A stretch of DNA of 64,000 bases from an uncultured Caldilineaceae bacterium (lineage in GTDB: Bacteria > Chloroflexota > Anaerolineae > Caldilineales > Caldilineaceae), in the NCBI GenBank assembly GCA_951813625.1, contig CATOTS010000028.1, forward strand, positions 46,608 to 110,607. The letters run 5' to 3'. A model generated the notes under the pieces. That model saw only the letters and a program-made list of their open reading frames with translations. It made no database searches and was not told the origin of the DNA. The translations under genes and the position numbers were made by a program. Position 1 is the first letter of the stretch. Every line of letters starts with the position of its first letter. This document shows, in pieces, positions 10,897 to 19,461 of this stretch.

Positions 10897-13149
10897 TCAT
10901 TGAGGGTCCGCCAACCGAAGTTTCGCCAGGACTAACTCAGGTTCCCACACACCAATCTCGACTGTGGGCACTAGAGTTTCGGCGTTGTAGACGATCAGTC
11001 TTAGCTCATACTCACCTGCCGGCAGACTGGACGGGATTGGAAAGCGCACTAGGGTATCGGCCGCTTCTCCCGCCGGCCACGTACTGGTATGCTGAAAGTC
11101 CAGGCTTGCAAGAATAAGCCTCTGATCCCTCTGATGAACGCTTGCGCCCTCAAGATTGTGTAGTCGCAGAGAAATCGCGTAATCGACATCCAAGTCGGGG
11201 TGGGTTAGCCATTGCAAAGCCACCCACAGAGAACGATTTTCCTCCAGGGTGAGCACCTGCTGCGATGGAAGTTGCTTTCTCCCCAGGCCCAAAGCAAGTC
11301 CCCGGAGATCGATACCGCCATCGAACTGGACAGTTCGGGGTTCCAGATAGTCATAGAATGTCCAAGTGCTATCCAATGCAACGTCCGTGTATGAATGGAT
11401 GGTGAAGTAACGGTACTCGTTGCTCCCCTGGTAGTGGCCGTACTTGTCGAGGATCTCAAAAACGTGTGTGTTTCGTGCGAGCCACCCAAGAGAACCCTCC
11501 CAGTCCAATACATTCACAGTGGATATATCTTCTATTGCAGTCAGCTTTGATTCGAGGATTTGCGACAGGTCAAGCGCTCCGGCATCGACAAAGAGGGCCG
11601 GCGCTGCGCCCTGATAAAGGTATCTGAAGCCAAAGTTGATGTAGGATTTGTAAGGGAGGAGATAGACCGAGCCCGCTTCAGATGGCAATGCACTCAGTGT
11701 GCGGGCGACTTCTACCCACTCTCCATGGAATGCCTTGAAGTATCTCGGGCCGACTGCCGATTCCTGGAAGTAGATGCGATACGTAGTCGCACCCTGAACC
11801 ACAACAACGGCGCCGACCACAATGCCAAGCGTTATTGCAACACTCTTGGCGTAATTCTCGAAGAAAATAGCCGCGCGTTCTGGCAAAGCGCGAGCCTGTG
11901 CGCTGAAGAGCCGGTATGACTCCCACAGACCGACACCAATAAGCAGATAGACAGCCGGCACAACGCCGATCATACGCAGAAAACTGGCGGAATCGAAGGC
12001 TTCAATTGCCAGCACGGCCGGAAAGAAAAGGATTACGAGCCAGAGAAGAAGGAGACGATGGGCAGGCCTGTGCCAGTTCCAACCGGCTATCCCCACGCCA
12101 AGCAGGAACAAGACCATTTCCCACTCAGTTAGCATCGGCTTTCCGGAGGAATTGTGGCGCTCGCTCCAGTCGCCGTGGGACCCAAAGGCTAACAGGTGTC
12201 TCCAGATGTTTTGCAAGAAGGCGCCAAGTGGGTCTCCTTGACTTCGATGGGGGCTGAAGATCAATACCTGGTCTGTGCGCATGAAAAAATGTTCGGGATG
12301 AAGATAAAAGTAGAGGAGGATCGGTGCAGCCACCAGCCCGGCGGCACCAAGGAAAAGGCCGCACATTGGCAGATAGGGGCGCAGAGGAACAAGAAACTGC
12401 GTTAGGCGACGCGGAGAATTGTCGCTTTTCTGTCTTTCACCCGCATCGTAACTCCTGACAATGGAAGGCAGAAAGCTCAAACTGAAGAAGAGAATCAGAA
12501 TGGGTACGAAACGTGCCGGGATGTAGGTGTACGCCAGTAGCCCGGTGCAGGCGCCTGACAGCGCGACCCGCCACAAACTCCGCTGCCTCCAACCGGACCA
12601 AAGCAGGGCAAAGCACAGAGAGAGAAACAATGGCAGATAATTGGCTCTGACTCCTGAGCGCCCGATGAATGTCTGGCTAAGGGAAACAGCCAGCAGACCT
12701 GCGCCCACCCCTCCGATTATCAGGCCGCGCCATGGCGTGGGCTGCCCGCTTTCGTCCCGGTCAAAGAGGAGCCAACCCAGCCAGAAGACGGCAAAGACCG
12801 TGAACGCGCTGGCCAGTGCCGTGGGCAAGTGGGTAGCCAGAACGGTTCGGCCAAAGAGAGAGGTGGCAAGCGCAACCGCATAGACTACCATCCCCTCACG
12901 TCCACCATGCCCTGTAAAGAATACGGCGTGCTCTCCCTGCAACACGCGGAGAGCATCCACGCCGTGCGCTCCTTCGTCTTGATCGATGCCGGGCGGGAGT
13001 TCGTGTATCCGATAAAGGCGGAGCAGCACAACGGCCAATGCCAGCGCGACTACTATCCCCGCTGTGACTGGCACAAGGGGCCCCCGTTCGATCGTTTGTG
13101 ATTCTCCGTTACGGTTCAGGCGTTTCGCTGAAGTTGGTGTTGCGGTCAT
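10897..13149 (-). CDS. ArnT/GT39-like membrane glycosyltransferase
   Basis: Polytopic GT-C-fold protein, 750 residues. Many hydrophobic helices span residues about 35-470, and a C-terminal extracytoplasmic beta-rich region follows. The first outer loop has PPGIDQDEGAHGVDALRVL near residue 53, carrying the acidic pair that GT39-type enzymes use to hold the lipid-linked sugar donor, and then HGGREGMVVYA. Members transfer sugars from polyprenyl-phosphate donors to protein or cell-envelope acceptors; the acceptor here is unknown. The longest frame begins at a TTG without Shine-Dalgarno. ATG 13149 follows AAAGGA about 12 nt upstream and was preferred. A good minus-strand promoter lies upstream. 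No other glycan genes are adjacent. Confidence 0.75.
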   Translation of the reverse strand: MTATPTSAKRLNRNGESQTIERGPLVPVTAGIVVALALAVVLLRLYRIHELPPGIDQDEGAHGVDALRVLQGEHAVFFTGHGGREGMVVYAVALATSLFGRTVLATHLPTALASAFTVFAVFWLGWLLFDRDESGQPTPWRGLIIGGVGAGLLAVSLSQTFIGRSGVRANYLPLFLSLCFALLWSGWRQRSLWRVALSGACTGLLAYTYIPARFVPILILFFSLSFLPSIVRSYDAGERQKSDNSPRRLTQFLVPLRPYLPMCGLFLGAAGLVAAPILLYFYLHPEHFFMRTDQVLIFSPHRSQGDPLGAFLQNIWRHLLAFGSHGDWSERHNSSGKPMLTEWEMVLFLLGVGIAGWNWHRPAHRLLLLWLVILFFPAVLAIEAFDSASFLRMIGVVPAVYLLIGVGLWESYRLFSAQARALPERAAIFFENYAKSVAITLGIVVGAVVVVQGATTYRIYFQESAVGPRYFKAFHGEWVEVARTLSALPSEAGSVYLLPYKSYINFGFRYLYQGAAPALFVDAGALDLSQILESKLTAIEDISTVNVLDWEGSLGWLARNTHVFEILDKYGHYQGSNEYRYFTIHSYTDVALDSTWTFYDYLEPRTVQFDGGIDLRGLALGLGRKQLPSQQVLTLEENRSLWVALQWLTHPDLDVDYAISLRLHNLEGASVHQRDQRLILASLDFQHTSTWPAGEAADTLVRFPIPSSLPAGEYELRLIVYNAETLVPTVEIGVWEPELVLAKLRLADPQ

Positions 13150-13256
13150 ACTCGTTACGGAGGTCCTTTGCCAGTTATCGTTTGCAAAAAGCCCCCTGGT
13201 GAGATTACTTTGGCGTTCGGTGCCAGCCAAAGGAAATCACCAGGAGGACTGATCGG

Positions 13257-13285
13257 ATCATAGCCGATCTTGTTCGTATTGTCTA
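13257..13285 (-). promoter_or_regulatory. Promoter for the GT39-like gene
   Basis: On the minus strand TAGACA (5 of 6 matches), 17 bp and TATGAT (5 of 6) point at the glycosyltransferase start about 100 bp away. Confidence 0.55.
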
Positions 13286-13655
13286 TGGATTCATGCACTC
13301 TCTGAGGGCAAACGCCAAGTGTTGGGATGGCAACGGCGACGACCGGAGACTCAGCCAGCGAATGGAGCATGCGAACGCAAGGAGTGGTCAGAAGGCAAGT
13401 AGAGTAGGCAAAGTCCCTTTCTCGGAATTGAATACTGCGATTCGGAGCTTGTTATGCCTGGCGGATTCACGGACAAAAGAGTCCAAGGGGGCGGGTTGAC
13501 GGATCGCTGTCCTTTCAACCGATCCCGGTGGAAGAAGGGCAGGACTTTGAAAAAGCCCTGCCTTGCATTAGCATTACTGTCGATTGATCGATGGAGGTCG
13601 GAAACAGCGAATCAGGAACGATCGACGGTTTTCCAAAAAGAGAGCAGGAAGAGAT
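13286..13655. other. Upstream region of pheS without gene
   Basis: About 370 bp between the divergent glycosyltransferase promoter and pheS. I looked for a T-box leader (AARGGTGGNACCGCG and a specifier stem) and found none. A stem-loop AAGG(G)CAGG/CCTGCCTT lies near 13537-13566. TTGACG at 13496-13501 could be a -35 box, but no good -10 follows. Nothing else was recognised. Confidence 0.3.
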
Positions 13656-14681
13656 ATGCAGGCGCTTGACGAATTGCGAAGCCGTGCGCAAGCGGCGTTG
13701 GATGCTGCCGAGACGCTCGAAGCGACGGAGGCGTGGTACCGGGACTATCTGGGGCGCGGCGGCGCCGTCACCGGCTTTCTGCGCGGACTGAATGAGTTGC
13801 CGCGGGAGGAACGCCCCGAGGCGGGTCGCGCCGGGAATGCGCTCAAGAACGAGTTGGAAGCTGCCCTGCACACGCGCCAAGAGGCGATCCGCCAGGAGGA
13901 GATGGAGCAATCGCTGGCCGCCGAGGGTGTGGACGTAACGCTGCCGGGGCGCCGGCCGGCCCTGGGCAAGATCCATCCGAGCAACCAGACGCTGCGCGAG
14001 ATCGCGCAGATTTTCGGTCAGATGGGCTTCCAGGTCTACGATGCGCCCGAGGTCGAGACAGACGAGAACAACTTCGGCCTGTTGAATATCCCTGAAGGCC
14101 ATCCCGCGCGCGATATGTGGGATACGTTTTACACAACGACGCCGGGAGTGATCCTGCGCACGCACACCAGCCCCGGCCAGATCCACGCGATGCGCGAGTA
14201 CTGCCCGGAGCCGATACGGGTGATACTGCCGGGCAAGTGCTATCGGCATGAGGACGTGAGCGCCCGTTACGACATGATGTTCCACCAGGTCGAGGGGCTT
14301 GTTGTCGGCCACAACGTCACATTCAGCGACCTTAAGGGAACGCTCGTAAACTTCGCCAACCAGATGTTCGGCGAAGGGCGCAAGCTGCGTTTCCGCAAGA
14401 GCTATTTCCCCTTCACCGAGCCGAGCGTCGAGGTTGATGCGGGTTGCGTTCTTTGCGGGGCCGAGGGATGCCGCATCTGCAAACAGACCGGCTGGCTGGA
14501 GATTCTAGGCGCGGGTATGGTGCATCCAATTGTGCTGCAAAACGGCGGCTACGACCCGTCGGTCTTCAGTGGATTCGCTTTCGGCATGGGGCCGGAACGG
14601 ATCGCGATGCTCAAATACGGCATCGACGACATCCGCTACTTTTTCACCAATGACGTGCGTTTTCTTGAGCGAGTCGGATGA
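13656..14681 (+). CDS. pheS: Phenylalanine--tRNA ligase alpha subunit
   Basis: Catalytic class II aminoacyl-tRNA synthetase subunit, 341 residues, working as an alpha2beta2 enzyme. An N-terminal tRNA-binding coiled coil (1-90) precedes the catalytic core. Visible signatures are HPSNQTLREI, the motif-2 segment LPGKCYRHEDVSARYDMMFHQ, PFTEPSVEVD, a CxxCGxxGCxxC zinc-knuckle-like insertion and motif 3 GFAFGMGPERIAMLKYGI. The upstream in-frame ATG at 13584 lacks a ribosome site. AGGAAG at 13646-13651 and homology starting MQALDELRSRA support ATG 13656. The usual partner pheT is not downstream: the next gene is convergent, with a long hairpin between. The beta subunit must therefore be encoded elsewhere. 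Confidence 0.95.
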   Translation: MQALDELRSRAQAALDAAETLEATEAWYRDYLGRGGAVTGFLRGLNELPREERPEAGRAGNALKNELEAALHTRQEAIRQEEMEQSLAAEGVDVTLPGRRPALGKIHPSNQTLREIAQIFGQMGFQVYDAPEVETDENNFGLLNIPEGHPARDMWDTFYTTTPGVILRTHTSPGQIHAMREYCPEPIRVILPGKCYRHEDVSARYDMMFHQVEGLVVGHNVTFSDLKGTLVNFANQMFGEGRKLRFRKSYFPFTEPSVEVDAGCVLCGAEGCRICKQTGWLEILGAGMVHPIVLQNGGYDPSVFSGFAFGMGPERIAMLKYGIDDIRYFFTNDVRFLERVG

Positions 14682-14685
14682 GCCG

Positions 14686-14723
14686 GCGGCCAGCTAACCT
14701 GGCGCCTGCCGGTTGCTGGCCGC
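14686..14723. terminator. Long hairpin between convergent pheS and aldolase genes
   Basis: A nearly continuous hairpin: GCGGCCAGC/GCTGGCCGC (9 bp), then AACC/GGTT (4 bp) and GGC/GCC (3 bp) around a GCCT loop, with two bulged T residues. There is no T tract on the plus side. It lies 5 bp after pheS and 11 bp beyond the end of the opposing gene, the position expected of a bidirectional terminator or mRNA 3' end stabiliser. Confidence 0.55.
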
Positions 14724-14734
14724 TGCGCTAACCG

Positions 14735-15520
14735 TCACCCGTCCAGCGCCCGGCGCATCTCCTCTCCTTCTTTCTGCCAGAACTGATGTAGGATCGTGAT
14801 CTCGGTGCCGATGCAGAAGTGGCGCGCGCCCATGTCCAGGTACTGCTTGGCTTCGTCTGCGGTGCTGATTTCGATGCGTGGAATTACGCCTGCCGCCAGG
14901 CAGGACTCGATGACCCGCTTCTCTCCCGCCTGCACGCGCGCATCCTTGCTCTTTGGAGAAACGCCGATACTCATCGAGAAGTCGGACGGACCCCATTGAA
15001 GCATTTCCACTCCGTCCACGGCCAGGATCTCGTCGAGTTCATCCAGCGCCGGCTTCTTTTCCAGCATAAATGCGACGACAATCTTGTTCAGGCCCTCCAC
15101 GTAGGCTTCATCGCCGCCGTATCCCATGTAGGAGAAGCGACGGGTAGCGACACCGTAGGTGCCGCCCGTCTGCGGCGAGTCGGCTCTCACGTAGCCGACA
15201 CAGTCGCGAGCGCCTTGAGCCGAGCGAACGTCTGAGAAGAGTACGCTGTTGAACCCGGAGCCGACCGCTCTTTGCGCAATGTATTCGTTGTTGGCCCAGT
15301 CGATTTTGATCATCGAGCCCAGGTTGTGCAGTTCGGCGGCGCGGCAGATGTTGTCCAGGTCGTGCAGCGAATATGTGCCGTACTCGGCCACAAATTCCAC
15401 GTAGTCGTATAGTCCTGTGTGGCCCAGGACCTCGACGATGTTCGGCCATATGGTATGGATGTGTGTCGCCATCGTTGGTTTGCCCTGATCGAGCAGGCTG
15501 CGAAGGATGTTCGCGCGCAT
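14735..15520 (-). CDS. HpcH/HpaI aldolase-family protein with altered active site
   Basis: TIM-barrel protein of the class II pyruvate/oxaloacetate aldolase family (262 residues). ATG 15520 was chosen because GGAGA lies 10 nt upstream and the protein then starts MRANILRSLLDQGKPTM, as in relatives; the longest frame starts 120 bp earlier. Recognisable family segments are WPNIVEVLGHTGLYDYVEF, the metal-ligand glutamate in FMLEKKPALDELDEILAV and the aspartate in GVEMLQWGPSDFSMSIG. In the canonical HpaI family a histidine follows the second strand (DxEH) and an arginine follows the third (VRxP). Here those positions read AEYGTYS and IKIDWANN, so both the catalytic His and the substrate Arg appear to be missing. 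Activity on 2-oxoacid aldols is therefore uncertain. Confidence 0.78.
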   Translation of the reverse strand: MRANILRSLLDQGKPTMATHIHTIWPNIVEVLGHTGLYDYVEFVAEYGTYSLHDLDNICRAAELHNLGSMIKIDWANNEYIAQRAVGSGFNSVLFSDVRSAQGARDCVGYVRADSPQTGGTYGVATRRFSYMGYGGDEAYVEGLNKIVVAFMLEKKPALDELDEILAVDGVEMLQWGPSDFSMSIGVSPKSKDARVQAGEKRVIESCLAAGVIPRIEISTADEAKQYLDMGARHFCIGTEITILHQFWQKEGEEMRRALDG

Positions 15521-15757
15521 TGGAACGTTCTCCAGGTGGGTTGGCATTCTGACGATCCGCCGAAACGGATGCCTGCCGGTGTGGGAAGTGATCAAGATGG
15601 AGGGAGTGGGATCCCTCCACGGCTTGGTCAAGTATAGCACAGCCGAAATGGGAAAGACAGACGCCAGAACGGGGTTTCAGCCGTTCGGCGCGGACGGAAC
15701 GCATGGCACCGCCTGCAACGAGAGAAGCGAAAAGGGAACCATTGCCTACGATTCGGA

Positions 15758-17971
15758 TCAATCGTTCGGATCGAGCAAATTTTCGGTCTGTCCACTGTGA
15801 ATCAGCAGAACAGTTCCGACAGCACTGATCCAGTCGTTGAGCTGGCTGCCGTATTCTTCGCGCGCATCTGCTTCCGGGCGATTCATTCCCAGCAAGGTCA
15901 GGTCGGTTTCTCTGCTCCAGATTCTCATTGTCTCTGGGAATGGCTGCCCTTGCGGCACGACGACCGCGACGGGTTCGGCGGCGACCCGTACCCTATCGAG
16001 GAGGGCGCGCAGATGGGCTTCGGTCTGTTCGCGACCTTCCCCGCGTTGCAATATTTGGAGCAGGCGAATCGACGCGCCGTCCCAGGTCGGATTCTGGGAG
16101 ATGATATGGGCCAGCAGTAGCATCAGGTCGCCATTGCGGCTGTGCCCCCGCCACCAGACGTCGATGACCTTGCGGTTGCCGAAGCCGCGTTTCTCGTCGT
16201 GGCGCAGGTAGAGGACAGATTTTCCCAGTTCGTACAGCGTCGACAGCATCCGCAAAGAAAGCGCGCGTCCGCCATCGGTATCGCTCCAGCCCATCAGAAC
16301 TGTGTTCGGCTCAAGGCCGCCCACGCCGTGGGACTGGCACACGGTTACCGCGCCGGAATAGAAGCTATCAACAATGTCGGCTTCGGCGAAGGCCGACATG
16401 TTCTGCTCAAGAATGAACGCGCGAATCTGGCGCCGCGCCACGCTGCGCAGCCGTCGTTCCGCCAGGCTATCGATGTCTCCGACCAGCAGTTGATAGAAGG
16501 AGACGATGCCGTAGCCGCGGCTGAGCCAGTCGGCGACCTCGACCAGCGGCGCACGATTGTGGGGCTGGCCGGTGAAGACGAGGATGTTGGGACGCCAGTT
16601 CTTGGCGTGGTAGACCGAGCGTTCCAGGTTCAGGAGCGATTGCCGCGCCAGCGAGAACCAGATCCCGTTGCGTACATCGCCCCACGTGCGGATGGTCGAG
16701 CGCCGTTCCAGATAGAAGTAGATGCCGTAGCTGATCAGAATGGCGACTACTGTCGCCAGCGGGTTGATCACGAACATGGCGCCGTAGCAGCCGGCCGCGC
16801 CCAAAAGGGAGAAGCCGGGATGGATCTTTGCGCGCGGCCGGAAGCTTGGGTTGCCCACCAGTTTCTCGATGCCTGCCACCAAGTTGGTCATGCCGTAGGT
16901 ATTGAGGAAGAACATGGTGATGATCGGCGCGACCACGTTGAGATCGCCTGCCCAGATGACCGCGTAGGCGATGCCTGCGGTGATGAGAACGCCCAAGCGG
17001 GGTTCGGTCCGGCTGCCCAGGCGGGAACCGAGCACGCGCGGCACAATGCCGTCGTTCGCCATCGCCTGGAGCGTACGCGGCGCGGCCAAGATGCTGCCCA
17101 AGGCGGAGGAGAGCGTTGCCGCCCACACACCGGCCATAATCATGGGCGGGAAGATGGCGATGTCCCGCATGATAAGTGTATTGCTCTTCAATTCATCGGA
17201 CGTGCCGTGCAATGAGATCCAGAGGACCGAGACGAAGTAGATCGAAGCGGTGAACAGGACCGAAAAGATCGTGCCTTTATGGATGCTGCGGCCAGGGTCT
17301 TTGAGGTCGCCTGACATGCTGGCGCCGACGGCGATGCCGGTGACAGCGGGGAAAAAGACGGCGAAGACGCTCCAGAAATTCATGCCTTCGCTATAGGCGG
17401 ACGTTAGTGTCGGCGCCTGAATCGCGCCCCAGCCGCCCGTGAAGAAAGAGAGGAGAGCCGCCATCAATGCTGCCAGAATGAAGTACTGTATTTTGATAGC
17501 GAAGTCGGCGCCGATAAAGGCGACGACACCGAAGAGAGTCGCAATCGCAGTGGCGAGCAGGCGGGGATCGATGTAGCTGACAAAGGCGATGCCCTCAAGC
17601 GACTCGGTGAAGCCTATGATGTAGAAGGCAACCGAGATCGCCTGCGAAAGATAGAGTGGGACGCCGATCGCGCCGCCGATTTCACGACCGAGGGTACGTG
17701 AAATCAGGTAATACTTGCCGCCAGCGCGCACGTTCATTGAGGTGGCGATTGCCGACAGGGACAGGCCGGTGAGGAAACTGATTGCGTTGGCGATGGCGAC
17801 GATCAGCAGCGCGCCGAGCAGCCCGGCCTGACCGACAACCCAACCGGTGCGCAAGAAGAGAATGAGGCCTAGAATCGTAAGTACATTCGGCGTGAATACA
17901 CCTCCAAAGGTGCCGAAACGGGCCGAGGCGTTTTGTGTTTGCGGCGAAGCTGTCTGTGCAGACGCAGTCAT
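15758..17971 (-). CDS. SLC12-like cation-chloride / amino acid permease (APC superfamily)
   Basis: Integral membrane transporter of 737 residues. The opening GTFGGVFTPNVLTILGLILF and RTGWVVGQAGLLGALLIVAI are diagnostic of the Na-K-Cl cotransporter-like branch of the APC superfamily, followed by the AGGKYYLISRTLGREIGGAIG loop. About twelve hydrophobic segments fill residues 25-450. The remaining 280 residues form a soluble C-terminal domain, as in eukaryotic SLC12 proteins. The bacterial substrate is not established. Its ATG overlaps the stop of the upstream YcaQ-like gene (ATGA), so the two are translationally coupled. The tail near residues 640-720 resembles a regulatory nucleotide-binding fold, but I cannot confirm this. 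Confidence 0.82.
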   Translation of the reverse strand: MTASAQTASPQTQNASARFGTFGGVFTPNVLTILGLILFLRTGWVVGQAGLLGALLIVAIANAISFLTGLSLSAIATSMNVRAGGKYYLISRTLGREIGGAIGVPLYLSQAISVAFYIIGFTESLEGIAFVSYIDPRLLATAIATLFGVVAFIGADFAIKIQYFILAALMAALLSFFTGGWGAIQAPTLTSAYSEGMNFWSVFAVFFPAVTGIAVGASMSGDLKDPGRSIHKGTIFSVLFTASIYFVSVLWISLHGTSDELKSNTLIMRDIAIFPPMIMAGVWAATLSSALGSILAAPRTLQAMANDGIVPRVLGSRLGSRTEPRLGVLITAGIAYAVIWAGDLNVVAPIITMFFLNTYGMTNLVAGIEKLVGNPSFRPRAKIHPGFSLLGAAGCYGAMFVINPLATVVAILISYGIYFYLERRSTIRTWGDVRNGIWFSLARQSLLNLERSVYHAKNWRPNILVFTGQPHNRAPLVEVADWLSRGYGIVSFYQLLVGDIDSLAERRLRSVARRQIRAFILEQNMSAFAEADIVDSFYSGAVTVCQSHGVGGLEPNTVLMGWSDTDGGRALSLRMLSTLYELGKSVLYLRHDEKRGFGNRKVIDVWWRGHSRNGDLMLLLAHIISQNPTWDGASIRLLQILQRGEGREQTEAHLRALLDRVRVAAEPVAVVVPQGQPFPETMRIWSRETDLTLLGMNRPEADAREEYGSQLNDWISAVGTVLLIHSGQTENLLDPND

Positions 17972-19224
17972 AATCGGGGTGTGACCTCCTCAAAAGCATT
18001 TCGCCAGATGTTCGGAATCCGTTCGTCGAGTTCGATTCGTTTTGCGCCAATGAACTGTGCCAGTTTCAGCAGAGATTCCGCCGCGGCAGCACGGGCTTGG
18101 CCGTCGGCAGGGGCGTTTTCTTCGGCGTGGAGGGCGTGGATGTGGTATATGCCGGTCTTGCGGTCGATCTGGGAATCCATTCGTCCGATGAATCGGTCGC
18201 CGTGCAGCAGCGGCAGCACATAGTAGCCGTACTCGCGTTTCGCTTTGGGAACATAGATCTCGATGCGGTAGTGGAAGTCGAAGAGTGTCTCCGTTCGATC
18301 GCGGTTGCAGATGAGATTGTCGAATGGTGAGAGAAAGACGGTGGGGCCTTTCCACGCGTCTGTGCGAACTGTTTCCAGCAGAGGCAATGCGTCGCGGTGG
18401 AGATACCAGTTGTCTGACCAAGATCCCTCGTCGCCAACGATTTCGACCGGAATTACGGTCTCCTCAGCCACCAGTTCGGCGAGGCGCTGGCGCAACTTGG
18501 GGTATTTGTTGCGGATGAAATGGCGGGAAATCTGTCTCTGATTGGCGACGCCCAATGCCTTGAGCGAACGTTGGCATGTGAGGGCAACGACCTCCTCTTC
18601 AGCTGGCAACTCTTTGCCGGCCCACTCAGGCAGCCAGGCGTCGCGCAGGTGCCAAAGCCTCTGTCTGCTGCTGCGACTGACGCAGATCACGTCGCCGAGG
18701 CTTTCCAGAAACTGGAGCATGAGGGAGGCGGGCTTGCCGCTGAACCAATCGGACGCGTACGAAGAGACCGCATCGAGGTCGTCGAAGGCTGATGCAGGCA
18801 AGGGTCCGTCGGCCTGCAGACGGGCGATGATCTGTTCCTGCAGGGACGCGTTGGCCGCCATCCACTCACGCGCCCGTTTTACCCAGGCGGCCTTGCTGTC
18901 AAAATGGCTCCCGATCCAGCGGCGCAGGAGTTGATAGTCTTCGGTCAGGACGAAGGAGGCACGATGGGCTTCGCCTTCGATGATGAGCCGCTGCTCCTGG
19001 AGCTGATCGAGCAAAGATGGGTCGAAGTTCCCGATTCGGCTCCAGAGAACGAGCAGTTGTGTGCGTTCGACGGCTCGAATGGGATCGATCTGCAGGCAGT
19101 TGATCTGCCGCAAGAGGTCGACAATGCCCTCTTTGGTGGCCGGCGGGCGCGGCGCGGTCAGCCGCTGGGCGGTGATGGCCAAGCGGCGCGCTTCTGAGGG
19201 AGTCAGGGTCACTGGTTGCATCAT
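17968..19224 (-). CDS. YcaQ/AlkX-type DNA glycosylase (winged-helix, HTH_42 superfamily)
   Basis: Predicted interstrand-crosslink DNA glycosylase, 418 residues from the chosen start. The N-terminus LTPSEARRLAITAQRL matches the family. The catalytic QxD motif is present as LQIDPI (residues 45-47), the pattern of YcaQ/AlkX rather than the QxQ of AlkZ. RTQLLVLWSRIGNF follows, and the C-terminal FLSPFDNLICNRDRTETLFDF is another family block. The longest frame starts at a TTG at 19320; the adjacent ATG pair 19224/19221 gives the conserved N-terminus, though with poor Shine-Dalgarno, so the start is uncertain. It overlaps the transporter gene by 4 bp. Coupling a DNA-repair enzyme to an SLC12-like permease is unexpected. 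Confidence 0.82.
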   Translation of the reverse strand: MMQPVTLTPSEARRLAITAQRLTAPRPPATKEGIVDLLRQINCLQIDPIRAVERTQLLVLWSRIGNFDPSLLDQLQEQRLIIEGEAHRASFVLTEDYQLLRRWIGSHFDSKAAWVKRAREWMAANASLQEQIIARLQADGPLPASAFDDLDAVSSYASDWFSGKPASLMLQFLESLGDVICVSRSSRQRLWHLRDAWLPEWAGKELPAEEEVVALTCQRSLKALGVANQRQISRHFIRNKYPKLRQRLAELVAEETVIPVEIVGDEGSWSDNWYLHRDALPLLETVRTDAWKGPTVFLSPFDNLICNRDRTETLFDFHYRIEIYVPKAKREYGYYVLPLLHGDRFIGRMDSQIDRKTGIYHIHALHAEENAPADGQARAAAAESLLKLAQFIGAKRIELDERIPNIWRNAFEEVTPRL

Positions 19225-19461
19225 TTGAACGGGTCTGGAGTCTACGCGAATGCCGGTCTGAAGGGATTTGGACGGCTTGCTGACATTCTGTAAGGCAAGG
19301 CAGCCCTGCACGGCGAACAAGCCGGGGTGCGCGTTGTTCCGAATCTCTTTCTGGCGTTACCTGAATCTGAAACGTAAGACATCTGATTGAGCGACGCGGC
19401 ACAGCTTGGAAGGATAGAGGGGGCGGGGACTCACGGAAAGTCAGAACTCGATATGTGCGCG

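Noticed and set aside
13286..13655. T-box riboswitch before pheS
   Set aside because: No antiterminator T-box sequence or specifier stem was found.
16142..17215. 357-codon plus ORF opposite the SLC12-like gene
   Set aside because: Shadow of the transporter gene; low-complexity His/Arg/Asp-rich translation.
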